Assembly: GCA_030220185.1 (NCBI GenBank)
Contig: JASPKZ010007533.1
Coordinates: 109,798 to 173,797 of the forward strand
Source of the DNA: Diploptera punctata
Taxonomy: Eukaryota; Arthropoda; Insecta; Blattodea; Blaberidae
Length of the DNA: 64,000 nt
Reading direction: 5' to 3'
Part shown: piece after piece, positions 1-10,795 of the stretch
Layout: every line of letters starts with the position of its first letter
Numbering within the stretch: position 1 is the stretch's first letter
Program-made: the position numbers and the translations under genes
The notes under the pieces: model-generated
Told to the model about the DNA's origin: nothing
What the model saw: only the letters and a program-made list of their open reading frames with translations
The model's database searches: none

Positions 1-256
1 GATGTATAGAGGAAACTGTTTAGACTTAACATGGGGATCATTTACCATGTGGGGAGGTCTCGTCTGGTCATTTCGGAGGTAGCCATGATGGATTAGAAAT
101 TAGCTTAACATTTTGCACGAGTGTCGTCCCCTCTTCTCGCGGCAACCCTTTCCAATTAATTCCACCGCTTTCCTTAGTCACCTATTTAAACTCAACAATG
201 GATCAAGTACATCAAAAGGAAAATCATACTTCCTTATTTATGCTGTATTAGTACAG

Positions 257-258
<2 letters not shown>

Positions 259-292
<34 letters not shown>
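259..292. repeat. (AT)n microsatellite
   Basis: Uninterrupted AT dinucleotides, about 17 units. The surrounding 1-258 and 293-408 are AT-rich; I recognise nothing in them. Confidence 0.97.
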
Positions 293-295
<3 letters not shown>

Positions 296-405
296 TGGTC
301 TTTGATTGGTTTACTTTATAACACAACGAGATATTTAGAATTTCTGAACGTATAATTATTTGGTGAAATATTTTATACTAAGAAAAATGTTTTTACCTGT
401 TATTA

Positions 406-408
<3 letters not shown>

Positions 409-446
<38 letters not shown>
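409..446. repeat. (AT)n microsatellite abutting a SINE
   Basis: About 19 AT units ending right at the start of the minus-strand SINE A copy. Such dinucleotide tracts commonly mark SINE or LINE insertion ends. Confidence 0.97.
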
Positions 447-447
<1 letters not shown>

Positions 448-448
<1 letters not shown>

Positions 449-745
449 AATGGCGTGTCGCAGTGTTGAGCCATAGTATCTCCTTTGTTAGGAATTAATA
501 GATCAAATTCATTTAGTTACGTTATTTGTCATAGATGTCATGAGTGGCTTGCGGTCAACACACCGACTCAATGAGACATCCAACAGGCAACTAAGGTATT
601 ACTAGAAAGTTTGAGATCGGTACATTTTGCTTAGAGGCCTTTTTATTCAGGCTTAAGGATCTTTTACGAGCCTGAAAATCTTCAGACTCCGCACGCATGG
701 CTTAAAGTCTCTCCCGGAGGACTTGCTCCTTGGGTTGAGTTTTAT
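448..745 (-). mobile_element. SINE A copy, head truncated
   Basis: Shares more than 200 bases of body with the copies at 12.5, 20.5, 37.7 and 47.6 kb: the GTTGAGCCATAG start, the GACTCAATGAGACATC block and the AAATCTTCAGACTC block. The tRNA-like head seen in the other copies (GGGTTTGAACCCGCGACC on the plus strand) is missing near 745. This is an interspersed tRNA-derived SINE, here 5'-truncated. Confidence 0.85.
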
Positions 746-1131
746 TCGGTTAGCTATTTATTTTTTCGCCGCTTAGAGCATTCTAGCAAATATAGCATTC
801 TTAGAAAACAGTGGATTGGGTAAGTATTTTCTGTTCCTGTATGTATTGTCACTGAACATATTGATTTGCAAGTGTGATAGGCACCGTTATAATATTTACA
901 ATTAGAGACCAAATGATAGCATAAATGCATATAATTTATTTTATAGATATCATAACAATTCCTTAACTTTATTTAATTTCGATATTATACGGTTGTATTA
1001 AACAAATATAACTTTGTTTGTTTATGCCTATTTTAGGATATAATATCTATGAAGGCTGAGAGTTCCAAAATGGGCTTATTTACATGATTTTCTCGAAATT
1101 ATATGTTCATTACGTAGAAAAAAGTTGAAGA

Positions 1132-1450
1132 TGGGTGCATGGCGCAAGCAGTTGGACGCTCGCCTCTCACCGCTGGGGTCCGAAATCGAGTCTCGATCAG
1201 TCCATATGGATTTCTTGATGGACGAAACGGAGCTTGGGCAGGTTTTTCTCGGGGTTTACTCCAGTTTTTTCCAGTCATAATTTCATTCCACCACTTCTCC
1301 AGTCACAACTCATCCATTTCGTTTCATTTCGTTCATCTGCCCCTGTGATGGTGCGTCAGGCGTGGTCGGCCGATAGCCTTGTCATTTACAGATCTCTATA
1401 CAGGGGGCTTCATCTCATTTCATCCCACCCCTCGACCCGACACTGAATTG
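1132..1450 (+). mobile_element. SINE-like repeat with possible tRNA head
   Basis: Begins with an A-box-like TGGCGCAAGCAGTTGG about 30 bases before a degenerate B-box (GGTCCGAAATCGAG), followed by a pyrimidine-rich body with CATTTC repeats. The composition (higher GC) differs from its surroundings. No second copy lies in the window, so the call rests on promoter-box resemblance only. 746-1131 and 1451-1560 hold nothing I recognise. Confidence 0.45.
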
Positions 1451-1559
1451 GACACGAGTTGAGGACATTTGTTTTATTTTTTAAAAAGTTGGACTGTATA
1501 GAGAAATTTAAATTTTAAAATTTGTACCCTATAAAAAAAGTCGTCCTCAACTATAATAA

Positions 1560-1870
1560 CTTGTGTCATAAACGTCGTCACACTATTAAAATTCAAGGAC
1601 TTTCAAGGACACGCTTCATCCTCAGGAATTCTTATGAAATTATTTGTATATTTCATACACAGGCCTTTGGTTGTTGGGTGTGTTCTCATTTGACATATTT
1701 TTATTTTCTGCTTCCTTGATAATTTCAATCTCTTCTAGGATATTGATGTTTTGTCTATTGTTCTCTTTGTGGATTATTGACATTGTTTTATCTATTTTGT
1801 TAAATTGATAGCCGGTTTCTGAAATGTGAAGGAAAATCAAGTTTTTCTGAAGTGCAGCATTACAAGAGTC
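1560..1870 (-). pseudogene. Penelope-like element relic (GIY-YIG C-terminus)
   Basis: Minus-strand translation around 1640-1860 gives HISETGYQFNKIDKTMSIIH, then NINILEEIEII and SNENTPNNQ. This matches the tail region of the GIY-YIG endonuclease of Penelope-like retroelements (a histidine-containing AxHxxxTGHxF-type segment, then a LEExEI helix and a LNENTP segment). It is the same region as the better-preserved copy at 2.4-2.9 kb. No RT domain is present, so this is a short 5'-truncated relic. Confidence 0.6.
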
Positions 1871-2426
1871 TATACAAGTATTTGTTTTAATTTCGTGGGA
1901 AGGAAGTATTTAAACCTGTCCAGGTAGTGAAGAATTGAGAACACTTTCTTGCAGGTTTTATTGACTTGGATTTTCCAGTGGAGGTGTAGGTCCTTATAGA
2001 TACTCAGATTTTTTACTACTGAGCTGAAGGAATAATATTGTCATTTAGAAGAATGATAGTGATATTTTCGTAATTTTTAATACTTTGCATTCGTCGATGT
2101 TCTATAATTACGCACTGTACCTTGTCAGCAACTGCATTCTATTACAGATTATGTATAGCAAAAAAATATGTACAGTTAAATGAGTAAATATGTTATTTCA
2201 GATTTTTTCGTAACTTAACGATGTGTTTCCTTAATTTTATGGATTATTTTTTCAACATTAGTTCCTCGAAATCTGGATCTTTATTATATTTTATTTAATG
2301 CTACATATTTCTCAATAATGTATGTTTATATATTTAAACAAAGTGTAAATAAATGTACTATTATATTATTTTCCTATATAATAGTAACAGTAATATAATG
2401 TAGATTAAAAACCATAAAACAGTTAC

Positions 2427-2945
2427 CTTGCAGGCGTTTTAAAACTCTGTAGGCCTTTCGGGACTAGCCCCATTATCAGCAGAATGCATTAGGTCCGTAC
2501 TTGTTGACCCTTGTTGAAGCACTGACTTGGTTGTGAGTATTTTGTACAGATGATTGTGTGGACTGGGTGTGTTCTCATTAAGAATCAGGTTGTTGTCGAT
2601 TTATGTTATGATTGTGATTTCCTCCAGTATATTTAATCTCGTTGGAATGTTTTCTCTATGTAGTATTGTGAGGGTGTTATCGATGTTATTCATATGGTGT
2701 TCAGCCTGAATTACATGTTCTGCGTAACTTTATTTTCCTCCTTTATAAATAAAATCTCTTAAATTATCTTTGAATCTAATGTTGAAGTTCCTGTTAGTTT
2801 TCCCAATGTAGAAATGATTGCAGTTTGTACATGTTAATTGGATCAACAAATACGGACCCAATACATTCGGCTGATGATGGGACTAGTCCCGAAAGGCCTA
2901 CAGAGTTTTAAAAAACTTAAGTTGAGGAGACGGACCTACAAGGTA
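2427..2945 (-). mobile_element. Penelope-like element fragment with inverted flanks
   Basis: Minus-strand reading gives YIGKTNRNFNIRFKDNLRDF, YAEHVIQAEHHMNNIDNT and NIPTRLNILEEITIIT, the GIY-YIG nuclease domain of Penelope-like retroelements. The YIG motif is at about 2800. The ends form an inverted repeat of about 60 bases (left 2440-2500, right 2850-2910; core TAGGCCTTTCGGGACTAG against CTAGTCCCGAAAGGCCTA). Such inverted terminal sequence fits the rearranged pLTRs known for Penelope-like elements. Stops and frame changes show it is dead. 1871-2426 is AT-rich with nothing recognised. Confidence 0.75.
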
Positions 2946-3076
2946 ATATTTTATAGTCTTTAATCGTACATTATATTACTGTGAATTAACACCTCAACGG
3001 AAACTTACCATGAATTTTACTAGTATCGATAATAGTACCATTCGATTGATATAAAATATTTCACCTAGTTAAATGA

Positions 3077-3096
3077 ATATATATATATATATATAT
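3077..3096. repeat. (AT)n microsatellite
   Basis: Ten AT units immediately upstream of the LINE fragment. Confidence 0.9.
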
Positions 3097-3102
3097 TGAC
3101 GA

Positions 3103-3690
3103 AAGAAAGTCATGGCATTTTGTGGAAAATACCAGGTTACAAGCAAAATTTGCATAAACTATAAGTTAATAGAATGGGTGAATGAGTTTACATATCCTGG
3201 ATATAATTTACCGTTTCTTGTTGAAACAGACATAACTTATAACATTTACAAATATAATAAATCAACAGGAATAATTAACATGATTATGAAGCCTTCCACA
3301 GTACAGCGACACACAAGAATACGTTTATGTAAAACTTTAGCTAGACCTGTACTATGTTACGGAAGTGAAGCATGGACCTTCAGGAGTCTGATATCAGCAG
3401 AATAATCACCAGTGTTATGAGATTTTTTAGAGCAACAGTAGGATATTCTCGCATGGACCTCAAATGAAATTAAGATATCATGCAAGCACTTAAATTATAA
3501 ACAACCTCGCAGTTTACAAATAAGTACCAGTTACAATGGAAAAACTCGAGTGCAACGAATGAATCGTAATAGACTTCCAAAAGCCATACTTCTATACCTA
3601 CCTCAAGGGAAGAGATCTTATGGGACGTCCTGGAAAAAGATGGACCGAGAATTCTTCAATGAAACCATGAGAGGTTTTAGGCCTTAAACT
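3103..3690 (+). pseudogene. Non-LTR retrotransposon relic, post-RT region
   Basis: An open stretch at 3112-3405 carries MAFCGKYQVTSKICINYK, FTYPGYNL, STVQRHTRIRLCKTLARP and VLCYGSEAWTF. This is the segment downstream of the RT catalytic motif in many insect LINEs (the FxYLGxxL and LYGSExWT landmarks). It stops at 3403 and resumes in another frame to about 3690 with HVQRMNRNRLPKAILLYLPQ and KRSYG, the usual C-terminal landmark. It is 5'-truncated and frameshifted, distantly related to the family at 22.8-24.3 kb. Confidence 0.8.
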
Positions 3691-3739
3691 TGTTTGAAAG
3701 ATGACGATTAATGTGCGGGGTTAATAAAAAAGAGATTTT

Positions 3740-3915
3740 TCTTGATTATAATATACTTAAGTTTAGGTTAAGAATTCTCCTGGAGCTTCATTATCATTTA
3801 TCGCCCATCATATCATTGGGATAATGTAACTCCGCATTCTAGGCGCCCCAACTTCAGAAGTGGAGAGAACACCAGAAATGTCGAAATGACAACTTGGGGC
3901 ATTGTATAAAAAATG
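3740..3915 (+). repeat. SINE C type-2 tail, solo
   Basis: Contains AGTTTAGGTTAAGAATTCTC, CATCATATCATTGG, GGCGCCCCAACTTCAGAAGT and TGTCGAAATGACA, shared with 4.1, 14.3 and 31.3 kb. At 14.05-14.44 kb the same sequence continues a SINE C head, so I read it as an alternative 3' body of that family. Confidence 0.7.
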
Positions 3916-4084
3916 TAAATATGTCATCTACTTTTCTATCATCAATGCGTACAAGAAAACTGCTATCGAAAAATAAAGCCTGTCGCATGCATAGTAATTC
4001 ATTGCTTATATGTTACGACAAGTGCAGAGCCTAAACATTGCCATAACCTGCAGTAATTATACAGGAAAATCGGCATCTCTACTA

Positions 4085-4240
4085 CTTTTAATACTAGCAT
4101 TATTTTATCACCCATCATATCATCAGGGTAACGTAACTCCGCCTTTCAGGTGTCCCAACGAAATATATGGATTACAATTCCGCCATTGCCAGGGAAGAAA
4201 GGCAGAAATGTCATAAAAGACAACCTGGTGGCATTAGCCT
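4085..4240 (+). repeat. SINE C type-2 tail, second solo copy
   Basis: Same repeat as 3740-3915 (CACCCATCATATCATCAGGG, GGTTACAAT-like, CGCCATTGCCAGGGAAGA, AATGTCATAAAAGACA). The two copies lie 350 bases apart in the same orientation. 4241-4554 is TTTA-rich low-complexity sequence with no gene. Confidence 0.65.
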
Positions 4241-4554
4241 AGAAAAAAATTATCTATCCATTTATTTATTCCATTTTTTTTTACTTTATGTATTTTTTAC
4301 TAATTTATTTGTAGATATATTTATTTACTCCTTAATGTTAGTATCTATTTACCCATTTATTTATTTTTATTCGTTTATTTATTATTCATGCATGTATTTA
4401 TACACTTGCGTATTTGCCAATTCGTTTACTTATATATTTTATTATATTATATATGTAAATTGTACAGTTATTTATACATTTATTTATTTATTTTCTTATT
4501 TATTTGTACAATTAATATTTTGTCCATTTATAAATATACTCATTTATTTATTTT

Positions 4555-4848
4555 GGGGCACGCCGTAGCGTAGTGGTTAAGGCACTGAGCTACAAGCCGG
4601 AAGGTCGAGGGTTCAAGTCCCGGTGGGGTCAGGATTTTTAAACTGACCCAAACCTTCTGGCGGCACTATGGCCCTGGGGTCGACTCAGCCTCTAACGGAA
4701 ATGAGTACCAGACGCTTGTTCTGGGGTAAAGGCGGCCGTCACGCAGGGCTGACAACCCGGTTGACATGAAGTGCCGATTGTCTAGAAATAGTGGCAGCCT
4801 TAACCTCCCACTACCCCAAGGGCCTCCTGAGGCCTGTAGTGGGAATAC
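4555..4848 (+). mobile_element. SINE B copy
   Basis: A tRNA-like head with A-box TAGCGTAGTGGTTAAGGCAC and B-box GGGTTCAAGTCCC about 35 bases later is followed by a body shared with 7.6 kb (CCCAAACCTTCTGGCGGC, GAAATGAGTACCAGAC, TACCCCAAGGGCCTCCTGAG). This is a tRNA-derived SINE transcribed by polymerase III. It ends in a TTTATTTATTT-rich tail. Confidence 0.9.
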
Positions 4849-4993
4849 TTTTATTTATTTATTTTGTCAATTTATTAATTATGCGCCTATTTTTATCTAG
4901 TTATTTAATTATCAAATTATTTATTTATAATTTAGTAGATTATACATTTATTTATTTGCTTATTTATTGTATTTATTTATTTTGTAAATTTAT

Positions 4994-4998
4994 TTCTC

Positions 4999-5066
<68 letters not shown>
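4994..5066. repeat. (TC)n(TA)n compound microsatellite
   Basis: About 23 TC units pass directly into about 13 TA units and end at the head of a SINE C copy. Confidence 0.97.
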
Positions 5067-5218
5067 GCCCGTCTCGAGGTAGCGTGTTGCTTTGTCATGT
5101 AGCGAACCCGGGTTAAATTCCCGGTCGGAACAGGCTTCTTGCGTGAGGTTTTTTCGGGGATTTTCACCTGTAAGAAAAATGTCAAGTAGCTTAGAGCCCA
5201 AACCATTATCATCACTAG
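5067..5218 (+). mobile_element. SINE C head fragment
   Basis: tRNA-like head with GTCTCGAGGTAGCGTG (A-box region) and CCCGGGTTAAATTCCCGG (B-box region), then the TTTTTCGGGGATTTTCACCT and CCTGTAAGAAAAATG body shared by all SINE C copies. It is truncated where the hAT element begins at 5222. Confidence 0.88.
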
Positions 5219-5445
5219 AGCTAGGAATTTTAGGTGCTGCACCTTAATTTTATTTTGTTACTACAATGCTCAAATTAGCTTGACTTGTGAAGAAAACATT
5301 AAATAAATGTCCCTAAATGTGTTTTAGTTGCACCTTTTTGCACCTTTTTTCAATGCTAGCACTTTTGCACCACTTTATCAATTCAAGCACGTTTTGCACT
5401 TCTTTAAACCTTTTTGTCTCTTAGAAGCATTGTACTTCCAAAATA

Positions 5446-5451
<6 letters not shown>

Positions 5452-5484
<33 letters not shown>
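5452..5484. repeat. (TA)n microsatellite inside the hAT element
   Basis: About 16 TA units between the left end and the transposase relic. Confidence 0.95.
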
Positions 5485-5490
<6 letters not shown>

Positions 5491-5748
5491 TATTATATTA
5501 CATTTCTTCAAATACGCTTTCAAGAGTTGGTAACGATGTATGGTATCAGTCCACATCACTTTACTTCCAATTTAGTGCAGTCCCGTTAGGCTATTCCATT
5601 TACATTAGTTCGCACCTTCTTGCACCACAGTTATGCGAAAGCTACTGTTTAAGCAAGGGAGATTGTTGAGTGCATAAACAAATGTTTCATTTCAAAATAA
5701 TATTTGTCTTGTTCGGTCTGCTAATTTCCTGAGTGACCAGTATACAGT

Positions 5749-6240
5749 ATGCCAAAACCGAATGTCAATTACTACAAACTACATGATTTTGTAAAACAGT
5801 TTAGTGCAGATGGAATTCAGAGTGACAGATCTGTTATGAGGTGCATTCTTTGTGATATTTGAATAACAATTGATGAAAAACGCCAACACAATCATGTTGC
5901 GCAGCATACAGGTAGTGCAAAACACGAACAATAAGGGACTACAAAGCAGTAAATGTGTATTGCGACAACAGTTTATTGGCAAGGCACTGCCTTCAAGTTT
6001 AATAAATAAAAATATTGTTTAATGATACAGCAAAGACATTTGTGGCATATGGTATTCCTCTTTCGAAACTTAACAACCCTATTATGAAAGCGTATTTGGA
6101 GAAATATACTGGGAAGTCTGTGCCAGATGAAAATCAAACCTTCAACCTCTGTATGACGAAACATTAAAACAGATCAGTCAAGTAGAAAGTGAAGACCAGT
6201 ATATTTTACATTAGACGAAACTACTGATAGAGAGTTGAGA
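5749..6240 (+). pseudogene. hAT transposase N-terminal relic (CGGBP1-like)
   Basis: From ATG 5749 the reading is MPKPNVNYYKLHDFVKQF, then SVMRCILCDI and QHNHVAQHTGSAKHE. The Cys-x2-Cys plus His pattern resembles a BED-type zinc finger. After frameshifts it continues as IPLSKLNNPIMKAYLEKYTG and KSVPDENQ, then LDETTD. The PLxKLxNPxxxxFLxKYTGK and DETTD blocks are familiar from CGGBP1-like/hAT proteins of insects. At least three stops or shifts break it, and the C-terminal dimerisation region is absent. No function is expected. Confidence 0.7.
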
Positions 6241-6528
6241 TATTGAACTTTTTTAGATATGTTCTAAACATTTCAGTTGTTGAATAATATCTGCTTTAAC
6301 AGTTTTCTGGACTTGTGATTTTATTAACATAATGTTCTGGGACTTGTCTTACTCAGACTTTTTAATATATGACAACATGACTGAATTTTGTGTCGTGAGT
6401 TACTTGATGTAACTGGTTTTTGTACCCTTTAATGATAATTCACATGGGAAACTTGCACCTTTTTCTGCTAAATTAAAGCACCTTTTTTTCACCTTTTTCA
6501 CCAAAATTTTGCACCTAAAATTCCTATC

Positions 6529-6722
6529 TCTATCATCACCATCCTTCACCAGTGTGGAAAGCAACGGGAAGCTACCACACCTATAATTCCCTAGTAAAGC
6601 TGTCTTACAGGTCAGGAAAAACACCGATAAAAACCTCACTCAGAAAAACTTCCCCGACCGGGGATCGAACCCGGGCCCGCTGCGTGACAAGGCAGCACGC
6701 TACCTCAAGACCACAGCGGTGG
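6529..6722 (-). mobile_element. SINE C copy
   Basis: On the plus strand it reads GTGTGGAAAGCAACGGGAAG, TTACAGGTCAGGAAAAACAC, GACCGGGGATCGAACCCGGG and GCACGCTACCTCAAGACC, i.e. the tRNA-like head at the right end on the minus strand. Its left end is cut by the hAT right terminus. Confidence 0.88.
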
Positions 6723-7585
6723 AGGCAGAACGCTATAGATAGATATATTTATTTATTCACTCATTTATTTATTATTTATGCAATATATTTATTTATTTAT
6801 ACATTATTTATTTTCTTATTTATACTTTATTTTTCATCTAATTTTGTTTATTTGCTTTTTTGACTCACTACCCTAAATGGCAAGTTTATAAAAGTTTTTT
6901 TAATGCGGCAGTATAATGTTAGATGAATTATTAAGCAATTTTCTCATAATGTTTATGTATAAACATAGTCATTATCATTGTAATGGGATTCCACTGCATA
7001 ATTCATTGCACACATTAATTTGCGGACGAGGTGAGATCGATTTAGCATACGGCTGTTTACTGAAACGGGATGTACATTTAAAACATTTTAAACGCAAACA
7101 AAATATATGCATCTCTATCTCCCTTAAAAACTGCAATATTATTCGTTCACATGAAATATGTTAACATTTGCAAGTGCAACAGATATTATATAACTAATTA
7201 TAAAAATATGCATTTTTGGAAATTGTTTAATATTTCTATTCTATATCTTCATCAAATGCTCTGTTTTCAGACTCCATTTGCCAAATTAAGTTTTATCATA
7301 GCATATCAGTTGGTATATAAACGTCATGTATCTTGGCCCGCTCCCGTAGAGACAGAGTTCCATATTAAAGATTAATGTAATGAATATTTCTAAATTGACA
7401 GTCTATAAATATTTGTTGGAATACCTGTATTGTATTAAGGCAAGATAATGACATCAAATGAACATATTTTTTCCCCATTTGTTGTAACGTTTAAGTTTTC
7501 CACATATTTGACAACGACATAGGTGTACTACTACAATGAAATAATGAATGGGGAAAATAACAATATAGGCCTACATATATTGAGT
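6723..7585. other. No gene recognised; TTTA-rich then AT-rich
   Basis: 6745-6860 is ATTTATTT-type low complexity. The rest is AT-rich. Open frames of 74-82 codons (6916-7164, 7151-7375) show no recognisable motif and no codon-like composition. Confidence 0.6.
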
Positions 7586-7890
7586 GGCGGCACGATTTTG
7601 CGTAGTGGTTAAGGCAATGCGCTACAAGCCGGAAGGTCAAAGGTTCGAGTCACGGTGAGGCCAGGATTTTTAAAACTGACCCAAACCTTCTGGCGGCCAC
7701 TATGAACCTGTAGTCGACTGAGCCTCTAACTGAAATGAGTACCAGACACTTGTTCTGGGGGTATAGGCGGCCGACACGCAGGGCTTACAACCCGGCTGAC
7801 ATCAAGTGCCGATTGTCCAGAAAAATTGGGAGTCTTAACCTCCTACTACCCCAAGGGCCTCCTGAGGCCTGTAGTGAGATCACTTTACCC
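7586..7890 (+). mobile_element. SINE B copy, second
   Basis: Same element as 4555-4848: head GCGTAGTGGTTAAGGCAATG, B-box GGTTCGAGTCACGG, body CCCAAACCTTCTGGCGGCC and CCCCAAGGGCCTCCTGAGG. The B-box carries changes, so it is probably an older copy. Confidence 0.9.
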
Positions 7891-8004
7891 ATATATATTG
7901 AGCTTTTCAAAAATATTTTTAACTCTGCCATGTTTAAACATACAATTTAAGAAATCAATTGATCTGGCGTTTATTTGATGAAAATCCTCATTCCTATTTA
8001 TTAA

Positions 8005-8222
8005 ATAAAGCTATCAAAGTTTTATTGGTTTACATAAATATTTATTTCAATAAATATCCATGACAACTGTTCCAATACACTATCTTCTTCAGATGTATGA
8101 CACAAATACAAATAAATGTAGCCTATTGGTATTTGTGGCATACAACTGAATAGGATACAGTGTATCGAAACAGCTGTCATGAAAATATTTATGAAAATCA
8201 ATAAAACGTTGATAGTTTTATT
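8005..8222. mobile_element. Palindromic (foldback) element, about 0.2 kb
   Basis: Two arms of about 95 bases, 8010-8110 and 8128-8222, are inverted copies: left TGTATGACACAAATAC mirrors right GTATTTGTGGCATACA, and the outer ends read CTATCAAAGTTTTATTGG and its near-complement. There is a spacer of about 20 bases. Just outside, 7952-8005 (GATGAAAATCCT motif) recurs at 29.86-29.91 kb. Confidence 0.75.
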
Positions 8223-8225
8223 CAA

Positions 8226-8243
8226 TATATATATATATATATA

Positions 8244-8272
<29 letters not shown>
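8226..8272. repeat. (AT)n(TTTA)n microsatellite
   Basis: Ten AT units followed by six to seven TTTA units. Confidence 0.95.
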
Positions 8273-8274
<2 letters not shown>

Positions 8275-9761
8275 ATCACACTTGTGTTCGTAAATAGCCT
8301 AGAATTTTCATAATTTTATTAACTCATATCAAAAGTAAGATATCGTTAGTAAACATTTGTAATAGCAATTTTTAAATAAATATGTGGATGTTTTATAAAT
8401 TAATTATCGATTTAAAATTTTAAAAATAAATAAAAATTAATTATGATCTAGGCAAATCGCCTTCCAATTTTCATGGAGTTACAATTATTTATGCAGGATT
8501 TATCAATTTTTATTCTGTCATAGAATGAAAATTATACTTATAGAAAACTTAAATCAAATATTAACAAGCATGCAGGAAAAAAAAAACATTTTTCAATGGC
8601 ATTTAAAAACCTTGTAAGGCCATATTCTTAACCTGAATTTCGTAACGCGCCAAGGTACACTTTTAAGCGAAAAATAATGCACGGCACCGTCTTGTATCTA
8701 ATATCGAAACTTTCGCTATTATTGCTCATATATTGCCCTGCGTGGATATTTAACAACTCTACTACCATGCTTATATTCCACGGACAAATACAACGTCTTT
8801 TCCAATACATAATGATTATAGCTGTGATAGATAATTCCATTCTACAATTCTAACATTATATCTAAGATCGCAAACACAATAAAGGGAGTACCGAAATAAA
8901 TACACAGCATACATTATATTTAAGCAGAGAGTCTATGCGTTGGGCCCGTGATACATAGACATGTTTCATTCCCTTGCCATGCATCTGCTTTTTACATTCA
9001 AGCATATGAAGTAAATAATCTGACGATATAGCTTTTTGGTACTACTCATAAGTGAATCTTTGGGGAAATAAATATTGTACTTTTACTAAACTCAGCTTCA
9101 AAAGGGAACACTTGCATAGTACAAATAATTCATAAATAGAGTTAACTAAAATAAGCAAATATTTCGTATAAATAAAGTCATGAATAATGAAATGAAATAA
9201 TTATAATAGCTGTGACGAATAAATAGTTATAAATGAAGATAACAAAATCAATCAACTCTTGAAACAAGGCTTCTTCTGAATAAATGACAAATATAAATAA
9301 TATAACAAACACTAGCATACCATTTTAGATTCATAACTCCATTCACGCTCGAAAAATAGAGTTCATATATTCACAGTATACAAAACACAAAGGATAAATG
9401 AAGCAATTGGTGGCCGAGAGACCCGTACTCCGAATCCCTGGCTAAACGAAGGTTTCAAGCCCTCGAAGAAGACTGTTTAAAGATTGGTTTTCGCATAGAT
9501 GGACATCCCCTGTCGGGATGGGAGGGGGAAAGGGTGCTTTCGGGAAGGAATCAAGGTAAGGAAAACACAAATAGGAAGACAAAAGCACAGTAATGTCAGG
9601 GCAACAACGATCATTTACGCTAGCATATTTCAATAAAAATGAGATTTTTAAAATGTTTCATACGATTTCAGACTATCCTCTTCCGTTAAAAGATATAGTT
9701 ATTTTGGAATTAAACCAGAAGGAAAGTGCTCAGTAGGTAGCCAATAATGAGGATGGAGAAT
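8273..9761. other. No gene recognised; one tRNA-like patch
   Basis: AT-rich, many stops in all frames. 9408-9465 has GGTGGCCGAGAGACCCGT and GGTTTCAAGCCC, resembling the A and B boxes of a Ser/Leu tRNA-derived SINE, but no second copy is present to support it. Confidence 0.5.
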
Positions 9762-9901
9762 AACATAAGGCATAATTGAGGGAGGTGAATTGTATAGAGG
9801 ATGGTTTCAAAACATTAACTCTAGAAAGGGATGTGTGGAGAGATTTTGTCCGCGCGGTCATGAATCTCTTGGTTCGAAAGTGCCAGTGAGTTATATTAAC
9901 A
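9762..9901 (+). pseudogene. LINE family W, extreme 3' end
   Basis: Encodes the last segment of the family W protein (ERDVWRDFVRAVMNLLVRKC equivalent) followed by the family's 3' motif GTGCCAGTGAGTTA. Family W is the dominant non-LTR retrotransposon here; most copies are 5'-truncated as expected from target-primed reverse transcription. Confidence 0.8.
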
Positions 9902-9984
9902 TTGATTGGAGAAAACCATAACACGCAGAAAATTATTATTAATAAAAATTAAACAAAATTCAAACATACTCAACTAAATAAATA

Positions 9985-10453
9985 ATAGTTAAAAAAAAAC
10001 TAAAATAACACGCTTTATTAGAAAATTAATTAAAAATGAACTAAAAAATGAAAAAAATTATTTTAATTTCCAACACGCTTAGGATAATATTAAAGTGGTC
10101 AACAAAATAATCATCTCCAACACATCTAGAATAAAACTAGAGTTATCTACAAAAAAATAATTTTGCCATCAAAAGCGTGGGGTGCTTTTTATGTTTTTTA
10201 CGTTTTCTTCTTAGAGACTTTACTTTTACCAATATCTGTTTATTATGATATATATTAATTGATACAGAGCAGCACACGCTTTTGATGGTAAAATTATTTT
10301 TTTTGTAGATAACTCTAGTTTTATTCTAGATGTGTTGGAGATGATTTTTTTGTTGGCCACTTTAATTTTATCCCAAGCACATTGGAAATTAAAATTATTT
10401 TCCATTTTTTAGTTCGGTTTTCTAATAAAGCGTGTTGTTTTCGTTTTTTAAAC
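9985..10453. mobile_element. Foldback/MITE element, copy 1
   Basis: Arms of about 170 bases (9990-10180 and 10270-10453) are inverted copies: AACACGCTTTATTAGAAAA on the left against TTTTCTAATAAAGCGTGTT on the right, and CATCAAAAGCGTGGGG against CACGCTTTTGATGG flanking an 85-base loop. A second copy at 41143-41600 proves it is an interspersed element. There is no coding capacity; it would be mobilised in trans if at all. Confidence 0.88.
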
Positions 10454-10795
10454 CGAGCGGTTAATGTAGGAAGCCTTGGCGCAGAGCTACGGGACTTGCG
10501 CTGGTTCGAGTCTCCATGGGGGAAGAAATTGTTCTCATGGTATTTCGGCCAGTATGGGATCGGTGCCCACGCAGCATCGTGAGGCAATTGGGTAGCTATA
10601 ATAAGTAGCGGCTCCAGGTTGAGGAACCAGCTATAACGGCTGGGGGACTCGACATGCTAACCACATGTCACCCCTATATTGGCTGTTGATCATCTACCTC
10701 TGTGATTGACACATGTGGATGTGAAGGGCCAGCAACCGGCTGGTAAAAGGGCAACCGCTGAAAAGTGGAAAGACCCTCAATCGGAATTTTTTAGT
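10451..10795 (+). mobile_element. SINE D copy
   Basis: tRNA-like head AAACCGAGCGGTTAATG with B-box CTGGTTCGAGTCTCC, and a body (AATAAGTAGCGGCTCCAGGT, ATCTACCTCTGTGATTGACA, CACATGTGGATGTGAAGG) shared with the minus copy at 54.77-55.08 kb and a fragment at 47.3 kb. The CCGAG box suggests a Ser- or Leu-type tRNA ancestor (inference). It inserted at the right end of the foldback element. Confidence 0.85.

Larger units (their letters stand above)
5222..6528 (+). mobile_element. hAT-superfamily DNA transposon, defective
   Basis: The ends are a perfect 16 bp inverted repeat: TAGGAATTTTAGGTGC at 5222-5237 and GCACCTAAAATTCCTA at 6513-6528. Both ends also hold repeated GCACCTTTTT motifs, the subterminal transposase-binding-like repeats typical of hAT elements. 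The interior encodes a decayed transposase N-terminal part (separate entry). I could not find a clean 8 bp target duplication. SINE C sequence flanks both sides in opposite orientations. At 1.3 kb it is too short to hold a full hAT transposase. Confidence 0.75.

Noticed and set aside
4973..5242. Frames through the TC/TA microsatellite
   Set aside because: Simple-repeat translation (RERERE, IYIYIY) joined to SINE C sequence.
7735..7950. 71-codon frame as protein
   Set aside because: Lies inside SINE B, which is tRNA-derived and non-coding.
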